Shown here one piece after another: positions 43,954-52,945 of a DNA stretch of 64,000 nucleotides. A program made the position numbers and the translations under genes. Each line of letters starts with the position of its first letter. Within the stretch, counting starts at the first letter, position 1. This stretch comes from Pseudomonas nitroreducens NBRC 12694 (GTDB lineage: Bacteria > Pseudomonadota > Gammaproteobacteria > Pseudomonadales > Pseudomonadaceae), in the NCBI RefSeq assembly GCF_002091755.1, contig NZ_BDAI01000015.1, positions 62,001 to 126,000 of the forward strand. The letters are read 5' to 3'. The notes beneath the pieces are model-generated. The model was not told the origin of the DNA, did no database searches, and saw nothing but the letters and a program-made list of their open reading frames with translations.

Positions 43954-45243
43954 ATGCCCACCGCCCAGCCTTTGGCTGCACCGGCTTTTGCCAAGCCCAA
44001 CTCCCGCTGCCTGACACCCGCCCTGCTGGCTTTCGCCGGGGTCGCGCCGCTGTGCGATGCCGCCGGCTTTGTCGAAGACAGCAGCGCCACGCTCAGCACC
44101 CAGAACATCTATTTCAACCGCGATTTTCGCGACGGCGCCGGCCAGTCCAAGCGCGAAGAATGGGCGCAGGGTTTCATCCTCGACTTCCAGTCCGGCTATA
44201 CCCCCGGCACCATCGGCGTCGGCCTCGACGCCATGGGCATGCTCGGCCTGAAGCTCGACTCCTCGCCGGACCGCACCGGCACCGGCCTGCTGCCCACCCA
44301 TGACAACGGCCGCACCGCCGACGAATACAGCAAGCTGGGCCTGACGGCCAAGTTCAAGGCATCCGAGACCGAGCTGAAGATCGGCAGCCTGATTCCCGAC
44401 CTGCCCACCCTGCAGCCCAACGACAGCCGCCTGTTCCCGCAGACCTTCGAGGGCGGCCTGCTCAACTCCACCGACCTGCCGGGCCTGAACTTCACCGGCG
44501 GGCGTCTGGAGAAAGTGAAGGACCGCGACTCCACCGACTACACCGACCTTGCGCTGAACAACAAGAACCGCCGCTTCTCCGGCGGCAGCGCCGAAGGCAA
44601 GCACTACGACCTGGCCGGCGGCGACTACAAGTTCACCGACCACCTCACCGGCCGCTACCACTACGCGCAGCTGGACGAGGTCTACCGCCAGCACTTCGTC
44701 GGCCTGCTCGCCGCCTATCCGCTGGGCCCAGGCAAGTTCAGCGCGGATGTGCGCCTGGCCATCAGCGACGACCAGGGCGAGGCGCGCGGCGGCGAAATCG
44801 ACAACCGCGCCTTCAACGGCATGCTCGGCTACGCCCTGGGCGCCAACAAGTTCAGCCTCGGCTGGCAGCAGATGAGCGGCGATAGCGCCTTCCCCTACAT
44901 CGATGGCAGCAACCCCTATCTCGTCAACTTCGTCCAGGTCGGCGACTTCGCCGAGACCGACGAGCGCTCCTGGCAAGTGCGCCACGACTACGACTTCGCC
45001 GGCCTCGGCATCCCCGGCCTGACCCTGATGAATCGCTACATCAGCGGCGACAATGCCAAAATCAACGGCATGGACGGTCACGGCAAGGAATGGGAGCGCA
45101 ACACCGACATCAAGTACGTGATCCAGAGCGGCCCGCTCAAGGACGTGGCAGTGCGCGTGCGCAACGCCACCTACCGTTCGAGCTTCGCGCGGGACGCCGA
45201 CGAGACGCGTATCTACCTCAGCTACTCCCTGGCGATCTGGTAA
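43954..45243 (+). CDS. opdH: OprD-family outer-membrane porin for tricarboxylates
   Basis: A 429-residue protein with an extended signal region (cleavage probably after CDA, about residue 36) and an 18-strand-type barrel ending YSLAIW. The OprD pattern FVEDSSATLSTQNIYFNRDFRDG and EEWAQGFILDFQSGYTPGTIGVGLDAMG is clear. OpdH takes up cis-aconitate, citrate and similar acids in P. aeruginosa. It is the first gene of the cluster with tctCBA. Confidence 0.92.
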   Translation: MPTAQPLAAPAFAKPNSRCLTPALLAFAGVAPLCDAAGFVEDSSATLSTQNIYFNRDFRDGAGQSKREEWAQGFILDFQSGYTPGTIGVGLDAMGMLGLKLDSSPDRTGTGLLPTHDNGRTADEYSKLGLTAKFKASETELKIGSLIPDLPTLQPNDSRLFPQTFEGGLLNSTDLPGLNFTGGRLEKVKDRDSTDYTDLALNNKNRRFSGGSAEGKHYDLAGGDYKFTDHLTGRYHYAQLDEVYRQHFVGLLAAYPLGPGKFSADVRLAISDDQGEARGGEIDNRAFNGMLGYALGANKFSLGWQQMSGDSAFPYIDGSNPYLVNFVQVGDFAETDERSWQVRHDYDFAGLGIPGLTLMNRYISGDNAKINGMDGHGKEWERNTDIKYVIQSGPLKDVAVRVRNATYRSSFARDADETRIYLSYSLAIW

Positions 45244-45272
45244 ACCGACAACAACAAGAGAGGCATCGCACC

Positions 45273-46250
45273 ATGTCCACCGTCCTGCGCAACCTGACCC
45301 TGGCCGGCGCCACCCTGCTCGCGGCCAGCCAACTGATGGCCGAGCCCAAGCGCCCGGAATGCATCGCCCCGGCCTCTCCCGGCGGCGGCTTCGACCTCAC
45401 CTGCAAGCTGGCGCAGAGCGCCCTGGTGGACGAGAAGCTGCTGACCAAGCCGATGCGTGTCACCTACATGCCCGGCGGTGTCGGCGCCGTGGCCTACAAC
45501 GCGGTAGTCGCCCAGCGTCCGGCCGACGGCAACACCATCACCGCCTTCTCCAGCGGCTCGTTGCTGAACCTGGCCCAGGGCAAGTTCGGCCGTTTCGACG
45601 AGAACGCCGTGAAATGGCTGGCCGCCGTGGGCACCAGCTACGGCGCCATCGCGGTGCCCAGCGACTCGCCGTACCAGAACCTCGGCGACCTGGTCGCTGC
45701 GCTCAAGGCCGACCCGGGCAAGGTAGTGATCGGCTCCGGCGGCACCGTCGGCAGCCAGGACTGGATGCAGACCGCGCTGATCGCCAAGGCTGCCGGCATC
45801 GATCCGAAGCAGCTGCGTTACGTCGCCCTGGAGGGCGGCGGAGAGATCGCCACGGCGCTGCTGGGCGGGCATATTCAGGTGGGCAGCACGGACATCTCCG
45901 ACTCCATGCCGCACATCCGCGCCGGCAAGATGCGCATCCTCGCGGTGTTCGCCGAGGAGCGCCTGAAGGATGAAGGCATGGCCGACATCCCCACCGCCAA
46001 GGAGCAGGGCTTCGACATCGTCTGGCCGGTGGTGCGCGGTTTCTACGTCGGGCCGAAGGTGAGCGATGAGGACTACCAGTTCTGGAAGGCCTCCTTCGAC
46101 AAGCTGCTGGCTTCCGAAGACTTCGCCAAGCTGCGCGACCAGCGCGAGCTGTTCCCCTTCGCCATGACCGGCCCGGAGCTGGACGCCTACGTGAAGCAGC
46201 AGGTCGCCCAGTACAAGCAGCTGGCCCGCGAGTTCGGCCTCATCCAGTAA
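45273..46250 (+). CDS. tctC: Tripartite tricarboxylate transporter binding protein TctC
   Basis: A 325-residue Bug-family periplasmic protein with a signal peptide (cleavage near LMA, residue 22). Typical segments are ECIAPASPGGGFDLTCKLAQ, VTYMPGGVGAVAYNAVVAQRPADGNT and GHIQVGSTDISD. It delivers the tricarboxylate to TctAB. The start is 29 bases after opdH. Confidence 0.93.
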   Translation: MSTVLRNLTLAGATLLAASQLMAEPKRPECIAPASPGGGFDLTCKLAQSALVDEKLLTKPMRVTYMPGGVGAVAYNAVVAQRPADGNTITAFSSGSLLNLAQGKFGRFDENAVKWLAAVGTSYGAIAVPSDSPYQNLGDLVAALKADPGKVVIGSGGTVGSQDWMQTALIAKAAGIDPKQLRYVALEGGGEIATALLGGHIQVGSTDISDSMPHIRAGKMRILAVFAEERLKDEGMADIPTAKEQGFDIVWPVVRGFYVGPKVSDEDYQFWKASFDKLLASEDFAKLRDQRELFPFAMTGPELDAYVKQQVAQYKQLAREFGLIQ

Positions 46251-46299
46251 CGCCCCGTGCGGCGCCGCCTTCAACGAAGGCGGCGCCAGGAGACTCCCC

Positions 46300-46767
46300 A
46301 TGTCCCGTACCAGCCTCTTCCAGCGGCTGTTCGCCGGCGCCTGGCTGTTCGCCTGCGTCGCCTTCGCCCTGATCGCCTGGCAACTGCAGGCGCCCTTCTC
46401 CTACGAACCGGTCGGCCCGCGCGCCTATCCGCTGCTCTGCCTGGGCTTGATGGCTGCCGGCCTCGCCTGGCTGATCGTGCGGCCCACACCGATCAAGCGC
46501 GAGGACGACGAGCCCGCGCTGGAAGGCGCGCTGCTGGCCAAGGTGGTGCTCTGCGTCGCGCTGCTCGCGGTCTACGCCGGGCTGTTCGAGCCGCTGGGCT
46601 TCATCCCCGCCAGTGCCCTGGTCGGCACCTTCATCGCGCTGATCTACGGCGGCCGCCCGGTGGCCAGCGTGGTCACTGCCACGCTGCTCGCCATCGGCCT
46701 CTACGTGCTGTTCGACCGCACCCTGGACGTCCCGCTACCGCTGGGCATCCTCGATCCCCTGCTCTGA
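46300..46767 (+). CDS. tctB: Tripartite tricarboxylate transporter small membrane subunit TctB
   Basis: A 155-residue protein with four membrane helices and the TctB pattern GPRAYPLLCLGLMAAGL in the first loop. It pairs with TctA in the inner membrane. The next gene, tctA, starts 10 bases after its stop. Confidence 0.9.
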   Translation: MSRTSLFQRLFAGAWLFACVAFALIAWQLQAPFSYEPVGPRAYPLLCLGLMAAGLAWLIVRPTPIKREDDEPALEGALLAKVVLCVALLAVYAGLFEPLGFIPASALVGTFIALIYGGRPVASVVTATLLAIGLYVLFDRTLDVPLPLGILDPLL

Positions 46768-46777
46768 GGACTGAATC

Positions 46778-48298
46778 ATGGATACGTTGAGCTACCTCGG
46801 CCAGGGCTTCGGTGTTGCCCTGACCCCCTACAACCTGATCACCGCGCTGATCGGCACCCTGATCGGCACCGTCGTCGGCCTGCTGCCGGGCCTGGGCCCG
46901 ATCAACGGCGTGGCCCTGCTGATCCCGGTGGCCTTCGCCCTCGGCCTGCCGCCGGAGTCGGCGCTGATCCTGCTGGCCGCCGTGTACCTGGGTTGCGAAT
47001 ACGGCGGACGGATTTCCTCGATCCTGCTGAACATCCCCGGCGAAGCCTCCACCGTGATGACCACCCTCGACGGCTACCCCATGGCACGCAACGGCCTGGC
47101 CGGCGTGGCCCTGTCGCTGTCGGCCTGGAGCTCCTTCATTGGCGCCTTCATCGCCACCTGCGGCATGGTGCTGTTCGCCCCGCTGCTGGCGAAATGGGCG
47201 ATCGCCTTCGGCCCGGCGGAATACTTCGTGCTGATGGTCTTCGCCATCGTCGCCCTGGGCGGGCTGGCCGGCGACCGGCCGCTGAAGACGCTGCTGGCAG
47301 CGCTGCTCGGGCTGTTCCTGTCCAGCGTCGGGATCGACGCCAACAGCGGCGTGTACCGCTTCACCTTCGACAATATCCACGTCTCCGACGGCATCCAGTT
47401 CGTGGTGCTGGTACTGGGTCTGTTCTCGGTCAGCGAAATCCTCCTGCTGCTGGAGAAGACCCACCACGGCCACAAGATGGTCGAGGCCAGCGGACGCATG
47501 CTGTTCAACGCGAAGGAAGCGGCCTCGGTGGCAGTGGTCAACCTGCGCTGCGGCCTGCTCGGCTTCATCATGGGCGTGCTACCCGGCGCCGGCGCAACCC
47601 TCGCCAGCGCCGTGGCCTACATGACCGAGAAGAAGATGGCGGGCGAGTCGGGCAAGTTCGGCAAGGGCGACCTGCGCGGCCTGGCCGCCCCGGAAACCGC
47701 CATCGGCGCCTCCGCCTGCGGCGCCCTGGTGCCGATGCTGACCCTCGGCGTCCCCGGCTCGGGCACCACGGCGGTGATGATCGGCGCGCTCAGCCTGTAC
47801 AACATCACCCCCGGCCCGCTGCTGTTCCAGGAACAGCCGAACATCGTCTGGGGCCTGATCGCCTCGCTGTTCATCGCCAACGTCATGCTGATCATCCTCA
47901 ACGTGCCGATGGTCCGGGTGTTCACCCGCATCCTCTCGGTGCCGAACTGGGCGCTGGTGCCGGGCATCGCGATCATCACCGCCATCGGCGTGTACGCCGT
48001 GCACGCCACCACCTTCGACCTGTTCCTGATGGTCGCCATCGGCATCCTCGGCTACATCCTGCGCAAGCTGGACTTCCCACTCTCACCGCTGCTGCTGGGC
48101 TTCATCCTCGGCGGGCTGATGGAGCAGAACCTGCGCCGCGCGCTGTCCATCTCCAACGGTGAACTGGGCATTCTCTGGTCCAGCCCCATCGCCATCGGTA
48201 CCTGGGCACTGGTCGCGCTGATGCTCGGCCTGCCGCTGCTCCGCGCCTGGCGCAAACGCGCCCGCCGCTCCCGCGAGGCGCTGGCTGACGCCGCGTAA
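46778..48298 (+). CDS. tctA: Tripartite tricarboxylate transporter large membrane subunit TctA
   Basis: A 506-residue protein with about 12 membrane helices. The family hallmark GLLPGLGPINGVALLIPVAFAL and GVLPGAGATLASAVAYMTEKK are the repeated GxxPGxG motifs thought to line the substrate path. It forms the ion-driven transporter with TctB and takes substrate from TctC. Confidence 0.95.
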   Translation: MDTLSYLGQGFGVALTPYNLITALIGTLIGTVVGLLPGLGPINGVALLIPVAFALGLPPESALILLAAVYLGCEYGGRISSILLNIPGEASTVMTTLDGYPMARNGLAGVALSLSAWSSFIGAFIATCGMVLFAPLLAKWAIAFGPAEYFVLMVFAIVALGGLAGDRPLKTLLAALLGLFLSSVGIDANSGVYRFTFDNIHVSDGIQFVVLVLGLFSVSEILLLLEKTHHGHKMVEASGRMLFNAKEAASVAVVNLRCGLLGFIMGVLPGAGATLASAVAYMTEKKMAGESGKFGKGDLRGLAAPETAIGASACGALVPMLTLGVPGSGTTAVMIGALSLYNITPGPLLFQEQPNIVWGLIASLFIANVMLIILNVPMVRVFTRILSVPNWALVPGIAIITAIGVYAVHATTFDLFLMVAIGILGYILRKLDFPLSPLLLGFILGGLMEQNLRRALSISNGELGILWSSPIAIGTWALVALMLGLPLLRAWRKRARRSREALADAA

Positions 48299-48340
48299 AA
48301 GCAACCACGCTCGCCGCGTCGAGACGCGCGGCGATTTTCA

Positions 48341-48368
48341 AGGCCCGCCGTCGTGCGGGCCTCTTTTT
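48341..48368. terminator. Rho-independent terminator after tctA
   Basis: The stem GGCCCGCCGTCGTGCGGGCC is followed by CTCTTTTT. It lies between the convergent tctA and ung genes. Confidence 0.88.
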
Positions 48369-48378
48369 GGGTAAGCGA

Positions 48379-49071
48379 TCAAACCGGCGGCAGCGACCAG
48401 TCGATGGGCGGAAGGCCGTGCTGTTCGAGGAACTTGTTGGTGCGGCTGAAGTGGCCGTTGCCAAGGAAACCACGGTAGGCCGACAGCGGGGATGGGTGCG
48501 CGGACTTGAGCACCAGATGCTTCTGCGCGTCGATCAGCTTCTGCTTGCTCTGGGCATGGGAGCCCCAGAGCAGGAATACCAGGTTCTCGCAGCGTTGGCT
48601 GACCACTTCTATCACCTTATCGGTGAACGGGCCCCAGCCCGACTGGGCGTGGGAGCCGGCACGAGCCTGCTCCACGGTCAGCGAAGTATTGAGCAGCAGC
48701 ACGCCCTGCTCGGCCCAGTGCTGCAGACAACCATGATTGGGAATCGGAATGTTCAGATCGCGATGCAGCTCTTTATAGATGTTCTGCAGCGACGGCGGCG
48801 TCGGCACTCCCGGCTGCACCGAGAAGCACAGGCCATGGGCCTGGCCGGGGCCGTGGTACGGGTCCTGGCCGATGATCACCACCTTGATGCGCGCAAGCGG
48901 CGTGGTGTTCAGCGCGTTGAAGATCAGCGGGCCGGGCGGGAAGATCACCTTGCCGGCGGCCTTCTCCGCGCGGAGGAATTCGCCCAACTGCTTCATGTAG
49001 GGCTTCTCGAATTCCTCGTGGAGGGCTTCTTTCCAGCTGGGTTCCAGCTTGATCCGATCTTCGTTGGTCAT
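48379..49071 (-). CDS. ung: Uracil-DNA glycosylase (family 1)
   Basis: A 230-residue protein. Catalytic loop GQDPYHG with Asp70; uracil-pocket loop VLLLNTSLTVE; DNA-intercalating loop HPSPLSAYRGF. It removes uracil from DNA to start base-excision repair. It converges on tctA. Confidence 0.96.
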   Translation of the reverse strand: MTNEDRIKLEPSWKEALHEEFEKPYMKQLGEFLRAEKAAGKVIFPPGPLIFNALNTTPLARIKVVIIGQDPYHGPGQAHGLCFSVQPGVPTPPSLQNIYKELHRDLNIPIPNHGCLQHWAEQGVLLLNTSLTVEQARAGSHAQSGWGPFTDKVIEVVSQRCENLVFLLWGSHAQSKQKLIDAQKHLVLKSAHPSPLSAYRGFLGNGHFSRTNKFLEQHGLPPIDWSLPPV

Positions 49072-49125
49072 GGTGCGTCTGCCTGGTGAAACGAACCGGC
49101 ACGCTAAGCAAGCGCCCCGGCCAAG

Positions 49126-49692
49126 TCAAGGCGCCTTGCGCCGCACCGCCCACCCACCCGGCAAACGCGGCACACCGCTGCCCAGGCCGGCGAGCATCCA
49201 CACCACCACGGCAAGGGTCAGACCCAGGTGAAACAGCTCACGGCGTGGCACACCGGCCAGTTCACCGCGGGTACCGATCAGCAGGCCGCTGCCGATGAAC
49301 AGCAGCGCGCCGAGCAGGGCCAGCAGAGGTCGCCGCGAGCGCCCCGGCCAGGCGATGACCAGAAGTGCAACGAGGTTGGTCAGCAGCGTGGCCTGGGACG
49401 GCAGCATCACCAGCGCCATGCACGCCAGCAACACCAGCGCGCGCTGCAAGGGCGAACCGGAGAGCCGCCCCAGCGCGATCAGCGGCAAGCCGACCGCACC
49501 GGAGAGCACGCTCGCCAGATGATGGGGTTCGGCCAGCACCGTGGCGCCACCGTACTCCAGCGCCCCGAGAAACGCCGCAGCGCCCATCGACACGAAGCCC
49601 AACGCCCGCCAACCCTGTTGCTCGCGCAGGGCGAGCCAGGCGGCGATGCAGCAGGCCAGGGTCAGCAGCAGTTCGGCGATCACGGGCAGCAT
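49126..49692 (-). CDS. Hypothetical multi-pass membrane protein
   Basis: A 188-residue protein with about six hydrophobic helices and a short basic C-terminus (GGWAVRRKAP). No catalytic motif or named family is recognised. It lies 54 bases upstream of ung on the same strand. A similarly placed protein of unknown function exists in P. aeruginosa as I recall. Confidence 0.7.
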   Translation of the reverse strand: MLPVIAELLLTLACCIAAWLALREQQGWRALGFVSMGAAAFLGALEYGGATVLAEPHHLASVLSGAVGLPLIALGRLSGSPLQRALVLLACMALVMLPSQATLLTNLVALLVIAWPGRSRRPLLALLGALLFIGSGLLIGTRGELAGVPRRELFHLGLTLAVVVWMLAGLGSGVPRLPGGWAVRRKAP

Positions 49693-49787
49693 GGGGCATT
49701 CCTTTATTGTCGTCGCCGCAGACTAGCGAGCCTCGACTCGATCTGCACGGTGTCACACGCCATCCCGGTAGACGCCGCGCGTCAGGC

Positions 49788-50666
49788 TCAACCGGTATGC
49801 AGCGCCCGGTAGTGACTGGGCGCCATGCCTACCACGCTCTTGAACAGCCGCGAGAAGTAGTACGGATCGGCGTAGCCCAGCTGCTCGGCGACCTGGCGCA
49901 CTTCCAGGTTGCCCTGGTCGAGCAGGCGGCAGGCGTGGGTCATCTTCAGCCGGATGAAATCCTGGATCGGCGCCTGGCCGGTCAGCGCGCGGTAGGTCTT
50001 GGCGAAGTGGAAGCGCGACAGGCGGAACTGCGCGGCCAGCTCGTCGAGGTTCAGCGCGTCGTGCAAATGCTCGCGCATCATCGCCTGCACTGCCTCCACG
50101 TCCAGCACCCGGCCGGACTTCAGCCGCGCTCGCGCCGGGCGCAGGGCCAGGGAAGTCAGCAGGCTCTGCAGCAGATGGGCGGCATGGATGAAGTGCGGCA
50201 GGCTCAGGCCCTGGCGGCGCAGGGCCAACAGTGCGTCGAACTCGCCCAGAAGGCGTGGCTGCACACCCACGCGCAGGCGCGGCGACTTGCCCAGCGGACG
50301 GAGGAAATCCTCCGCCAGCCGGCCTTCCAGGTGCACCCAGAAGATCGACCAGGGCCGCTGCGGATCGGCGCCATAGGCATGGGCACGGCCCTTGGGCAGC
50401 ACCAGCAGGTCACCGCTGGAGACCTCGAATCGTCCATCTGCTGTTTCCAGCCAGCCTTGCCCGGCGCTGCAGTAGATCAGCAGGTGATCGTCCGGGCTGT
50501 CCCGCTCCATGCGGTGCCCCACGGCTGCCGGGTAGTAGCCCAGGGCCAGTGGATAGCAGGCCTGCCCCAGCGGATGGCGGTCCAGCGCGCGGCGCAGGCG
50601 TGGCGGAGTGATGAAGCGCACGCCCTGCTGTGGCAGCGGCCAGGTGGAAATGAGCGGGCGGGACAC
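49788..50666 (-). CDS. AraC-family regulator of the branched-chain acyl-CoA cluster
   Basis: A 292-residue protein. AraC-type cupin half (ERDSPDDHLLIYCSAGQGWLE, DLLVLPKGRAHAY) and a C-terminal double helix-turn-helix (LNLDELAAQFRLSRFHFAKTYRALTG, VRQVAEQLGYADPYYFSRLFKSVVG). The GTG at 50666 is chosen because GGAGG lies 6 bases upstream; an ATG at 50708 would place two conserved repeats inside the gene. It is divergent from the acyl-CoA dehydrogenase gene, its likely target. Confidence 0.85.
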   Translation of the reverse strand: MSRPLISTWPLPQQGVRFITPPRLRRALDRHPLGQACYPLALGYYPAAVGHRMERDSPDDHLLIYCSAGQGWLETADGRFEVSSGDLLVLPKGRAHAYGADPQRPWSIFWVHLEGRLAEDFLRPLGKSPRLRVGVQPRLLGEFDALLALRRQGLSLPHFIHAAHLLQSLLTSLALRPARARLKSGRVLDVEAVQAMMREHLHDALNLDELAAQFRLSRFHFAKTYRALTGQAPIQDFIRLKMTHACRLLDQGNLEVRQVAEQLGYADPYYFSRLFKSVVGMAPSHYRALHTG

Positions 50667-50690
50667 GGCTGGCCTCCGGAATCGGCAATG

Positions 50691-50722
50691 CCAAGATCGT
50701 CCATCCATTGCCCAAGATCGTC
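50691..50722. promoter_or_regulatory. Paired direct repeats, candidate AraC binding site
   Basis: CCAAGATCGTC occurs at 50691-50701 and again at 50712-50722, exactly 21 bases apart (two DNA turns), and homology continues as NATCC after each. This spacing is typical for AraC/XylS dimers. It lies in the divergent region between the AraC gene and the acyl-CoA dehydrogenase gene. Confidence 0.7.
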
Positions 50723-50830
50723 AATCCACAGCCGCGGGCGCAACCGCTATAACCGGAAGTCTCCAAGCGAAAAGAACGCGTGCCGCCACGCACGCCGCTG
50801 TAGCCGACAAGAATAAACAGAGGTAGCTGC

Positions 50831-51994
50831 ATGCATTTCGATCTGTCCGAAGAACAACGCCTGCTGGTGGACAGCGCCCGCGCCTTCGCCAGCCGCGAAC
50901 TGGCGCCCCACGCCGCCGACTGGGACCGCCAGCACCACTTCCCGGTGGAGGTCATCCGTCGCGCTGCCGAACAGGGCTACCTGGGCCTGTACATCGCCGA
51001 AGAGGACGGCGGCCTGGGCTTGTCGCGGCTGTCCGCCTCGCTGATCTTCGAGCAACTGGCCGCCGGCTGCGTCGCCACCACCGCCTACATGACCATCCAC
51101 AACATGGCCAGCTGGATGCTCGCCAGCTTCGGCGACGCCGCGCTCAAGGAGCAATGGCTGCCGGGGCTGATCGGCGGCGAGTTGCTGGCCTCCTATTGCC
51201 TTACCGAACCCGACGCCGGCTCCGACGCCGCGCGCCTGCGCACCCGCGCCAGGCGGGATGGCGACGACTACGTGCTCGACGGCGCCAAGACCTTCATCTC
51301 CGGCGCCGGCAGCACCGACGTGCTGATCGTCATGGCGCGCACTGGCGAGGAAGGCGCGAAGGGCATTTCCTGCTTCCTGGTGCCGGCCAACGCCGAGGGC
51401 ATCCGCTACGGCCGCAACGAGGACAAGATGGGCTGGAAGGCCCAGCCGACCCGCACCATCACCTTCGAAGGCGTGCGCATTCCCGCCGGCAACCGCATCG
51501 GGCCGGAAGGCCAGGGCTTCGTCTATGCCATGAAGGGCCTGGACGGCGGCCGCCTGAACATCGCCAGTTGTTCCCTCGGCGCGGCCCAGGCGGCGCTGGA
51601 GCAGTCGCTGCGCTACGTCGAGGAACGCAAGCAGTTCGGCAAGGCGCTGGCCGAATTCCAGGCATTGCAGTTCAAGCTCGCCGACATGCTCACCGACCTC
51701 ACTGCCAGCCGGCAGATGGTGCGCCTGGCCGCGCACAAGCTGGACCACAAGGACGGCGAGGCGACGCTGTATTGCGCCATGGCCAAGCGCTTCGCCACCG
51801 ACCGCTGCTTTGTGTTGTGCAACGAGGCGCTGCAACTGCACGGCGGCTACGGCTACCTCAACGACTACCCGCTGGAGCGCTGGGTGCGCGACAGCCGCGT
51901 GCACCAGATCCTGGAAGGCACCAACGAGATCATGCGGGTGATCGTTGCCCGCCGGCTGCTGGAGCAGGGTGGGATGCTGGATCGTCTGCTCTGA
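50831..51994 (+). CDS. Acyl-CoA dehydrogenase, isobutyryl-CoA dehydrogenase type
   Basis: A 387-residue flavoprotein. ACAD signatures: CLTEPDAGSDAARLRTRA and LQLHGGYGYLNDYPLERWVRDSRVHQILEGTNEIM. The last segment, with the catalytic Glu of the LEGTNE motif, closely resembles human isobutyryl-CoA dehydrogenase (ACAD8). It probably oxidises isobutyryl-CoA to methacrylyl-CoA in valine breakdown. AGAGG precedes the ATG. First gene of the catabolic cluster. Confidence 0.88.
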   Translation: MHFDLSEEQRLLVDSARAFASRELAPHAADWDRQHHFPVEVIRRAAEQGYLGLYIAEEDGGLGLSRLSASLIFEQLAAGCVATTAYMTIHNMASWMLASFGDAALKEQWLPGLIGGELLASYCLTEPDAGSDAARLRTRARRDGDDYVLDGAKTFISGAGSTDVLIVMARTGEEGAKGISCFLVPANAEGIRYGRNEDKMGWKAQPTRTITFEGVRIPAGNRIGPEGQGFVYAMKGLDGGRLNIASCSLGAAQAALEQSLRYVEERKQFGKALAEFQALQFKLADMLTDLTASRQMVRLAAHKLDHKDGEATLYCAMAKRFATDRCFVLCNEALQLHGGYGYLNDYPLERWVRDSRVHQILEGTNEIMRVIVARRLLEQGGMLDRLL

Positions 51995-52116
51995 TCCGCC
52001 CCCCCAATCACTGGAAAAACCGCCCGCCTGCGCGGGCGCAATCGAACAGATCGGACATGGACGCGCCCTGCCGCGCGCACCTAGAGTCCATGCCCAAGAC
52101 CGCCAAGGAGATGCCC

Positions 52117-52935
52117 ATGAGCAACGCCCTCGAGCCCTACAAGCCCGGAGTCTTCGACCTGACCCACAAGCTGACGGTGGAAAAGCACGGCCACACCGCA
52201 CTGATCACCATCAACCACCCGCCGGCCAACACCTGGGACCGCGACTCGCTGATCGGCCTGCGCCAGGTGATCGAGCACCTGAACCGCGACGACGACATCT
52301 ACGCCCTGGTGGTGACTGGGCAGGGGCCGAAATTCTTCTCCGCCGGCGCCGACCTGAACATGTTCGCCGACGGCGACAAGGCCCGCGCCCGCGAGATGGC
52401 CCGCCGCTTCGGCGAAGCCTTCGAGGCGCTGCGCGACTTCCGTGGCGTCTCCATCGCCGCAATCAACGGCTACGCCATGGGCGGCGGCCTGGAGTGCGCG
52501 CTGGCCTGCGACATCCGCATCGCCGAGCGCCAGGCACAGATGGCCCTGCCCGAAGCTGCCGTGGGCCTGCTGCCCTGCGCCGGCGGCACCCAGGCGCTGC
52601 CGTGGCTGGTGGGCGAAGGCTGGGCCAAGCGCATGATCCTCTGCGGCGAACGCGTGGATGCCGAGACGGCGCTGCGCATCGGCCTGGTCGAGCAGGTCGT
52701 CGACACCGGCGAGGCACGCGGCACGGCCCTGCTGCTGGCGGCCAAGGTCGCGCGCCAGAGCCCGGTGGCCGTGCGCACCATCAAGCCGCTGATCCAGGGC
52801 GCCCGCGAACGCGGCCCGACCACCTGGCTGCCGGAGGAGCGCGAGCGCTTCGTCGACCTGTTCGACGCCGATGACACCCGCGAAGGCGTGAACGCCTTCC
52901 TGGAGAAACGCGATCCGCACTGGCGCAACCAATAA
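52117..52935 (+). CDS. Enoyl-CoA hydratase
   Basis: A 272-residue crotonase-fold protein. Oxyanion-hole segments FFSAGADLNMF and NGYAMGGGLECALACD; both catalytic glutamates are present (GGGLEC and LPEAAVG). It likely hydrates methacrylyl-CoA to 3-hydroxyisobutyryl-CoA. The ATG at 52117 follows AAGGAG by 6 bases. The next gene begins 10 bases after its stop. Confidence 0.88.
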   Translation: MSNALEPYKPGVFDLTHKLTVEKHGHTALITINHPPANTWDRDSLIGLRQVIEHLNRDDDIYALVVTGQGPKFFSAGADLNMFADGDKARAREMARRFGEAFEALRDFRGVSIAAINGYAMGGGLECALACDIRIAERQAQMALPEAAVGLLPCAGGTQALPWLVGEGWAKRMILCGERVDAETALRIGLVEQVVDTGEARGTALLLAAKVARQSPVAVRTIKPLIQGARERGPTTWLPEERERFVDLFDADDTREGVNAFLEKRDPHWRNQ

Positions 52936-52945
52936 GGCCCCGACC

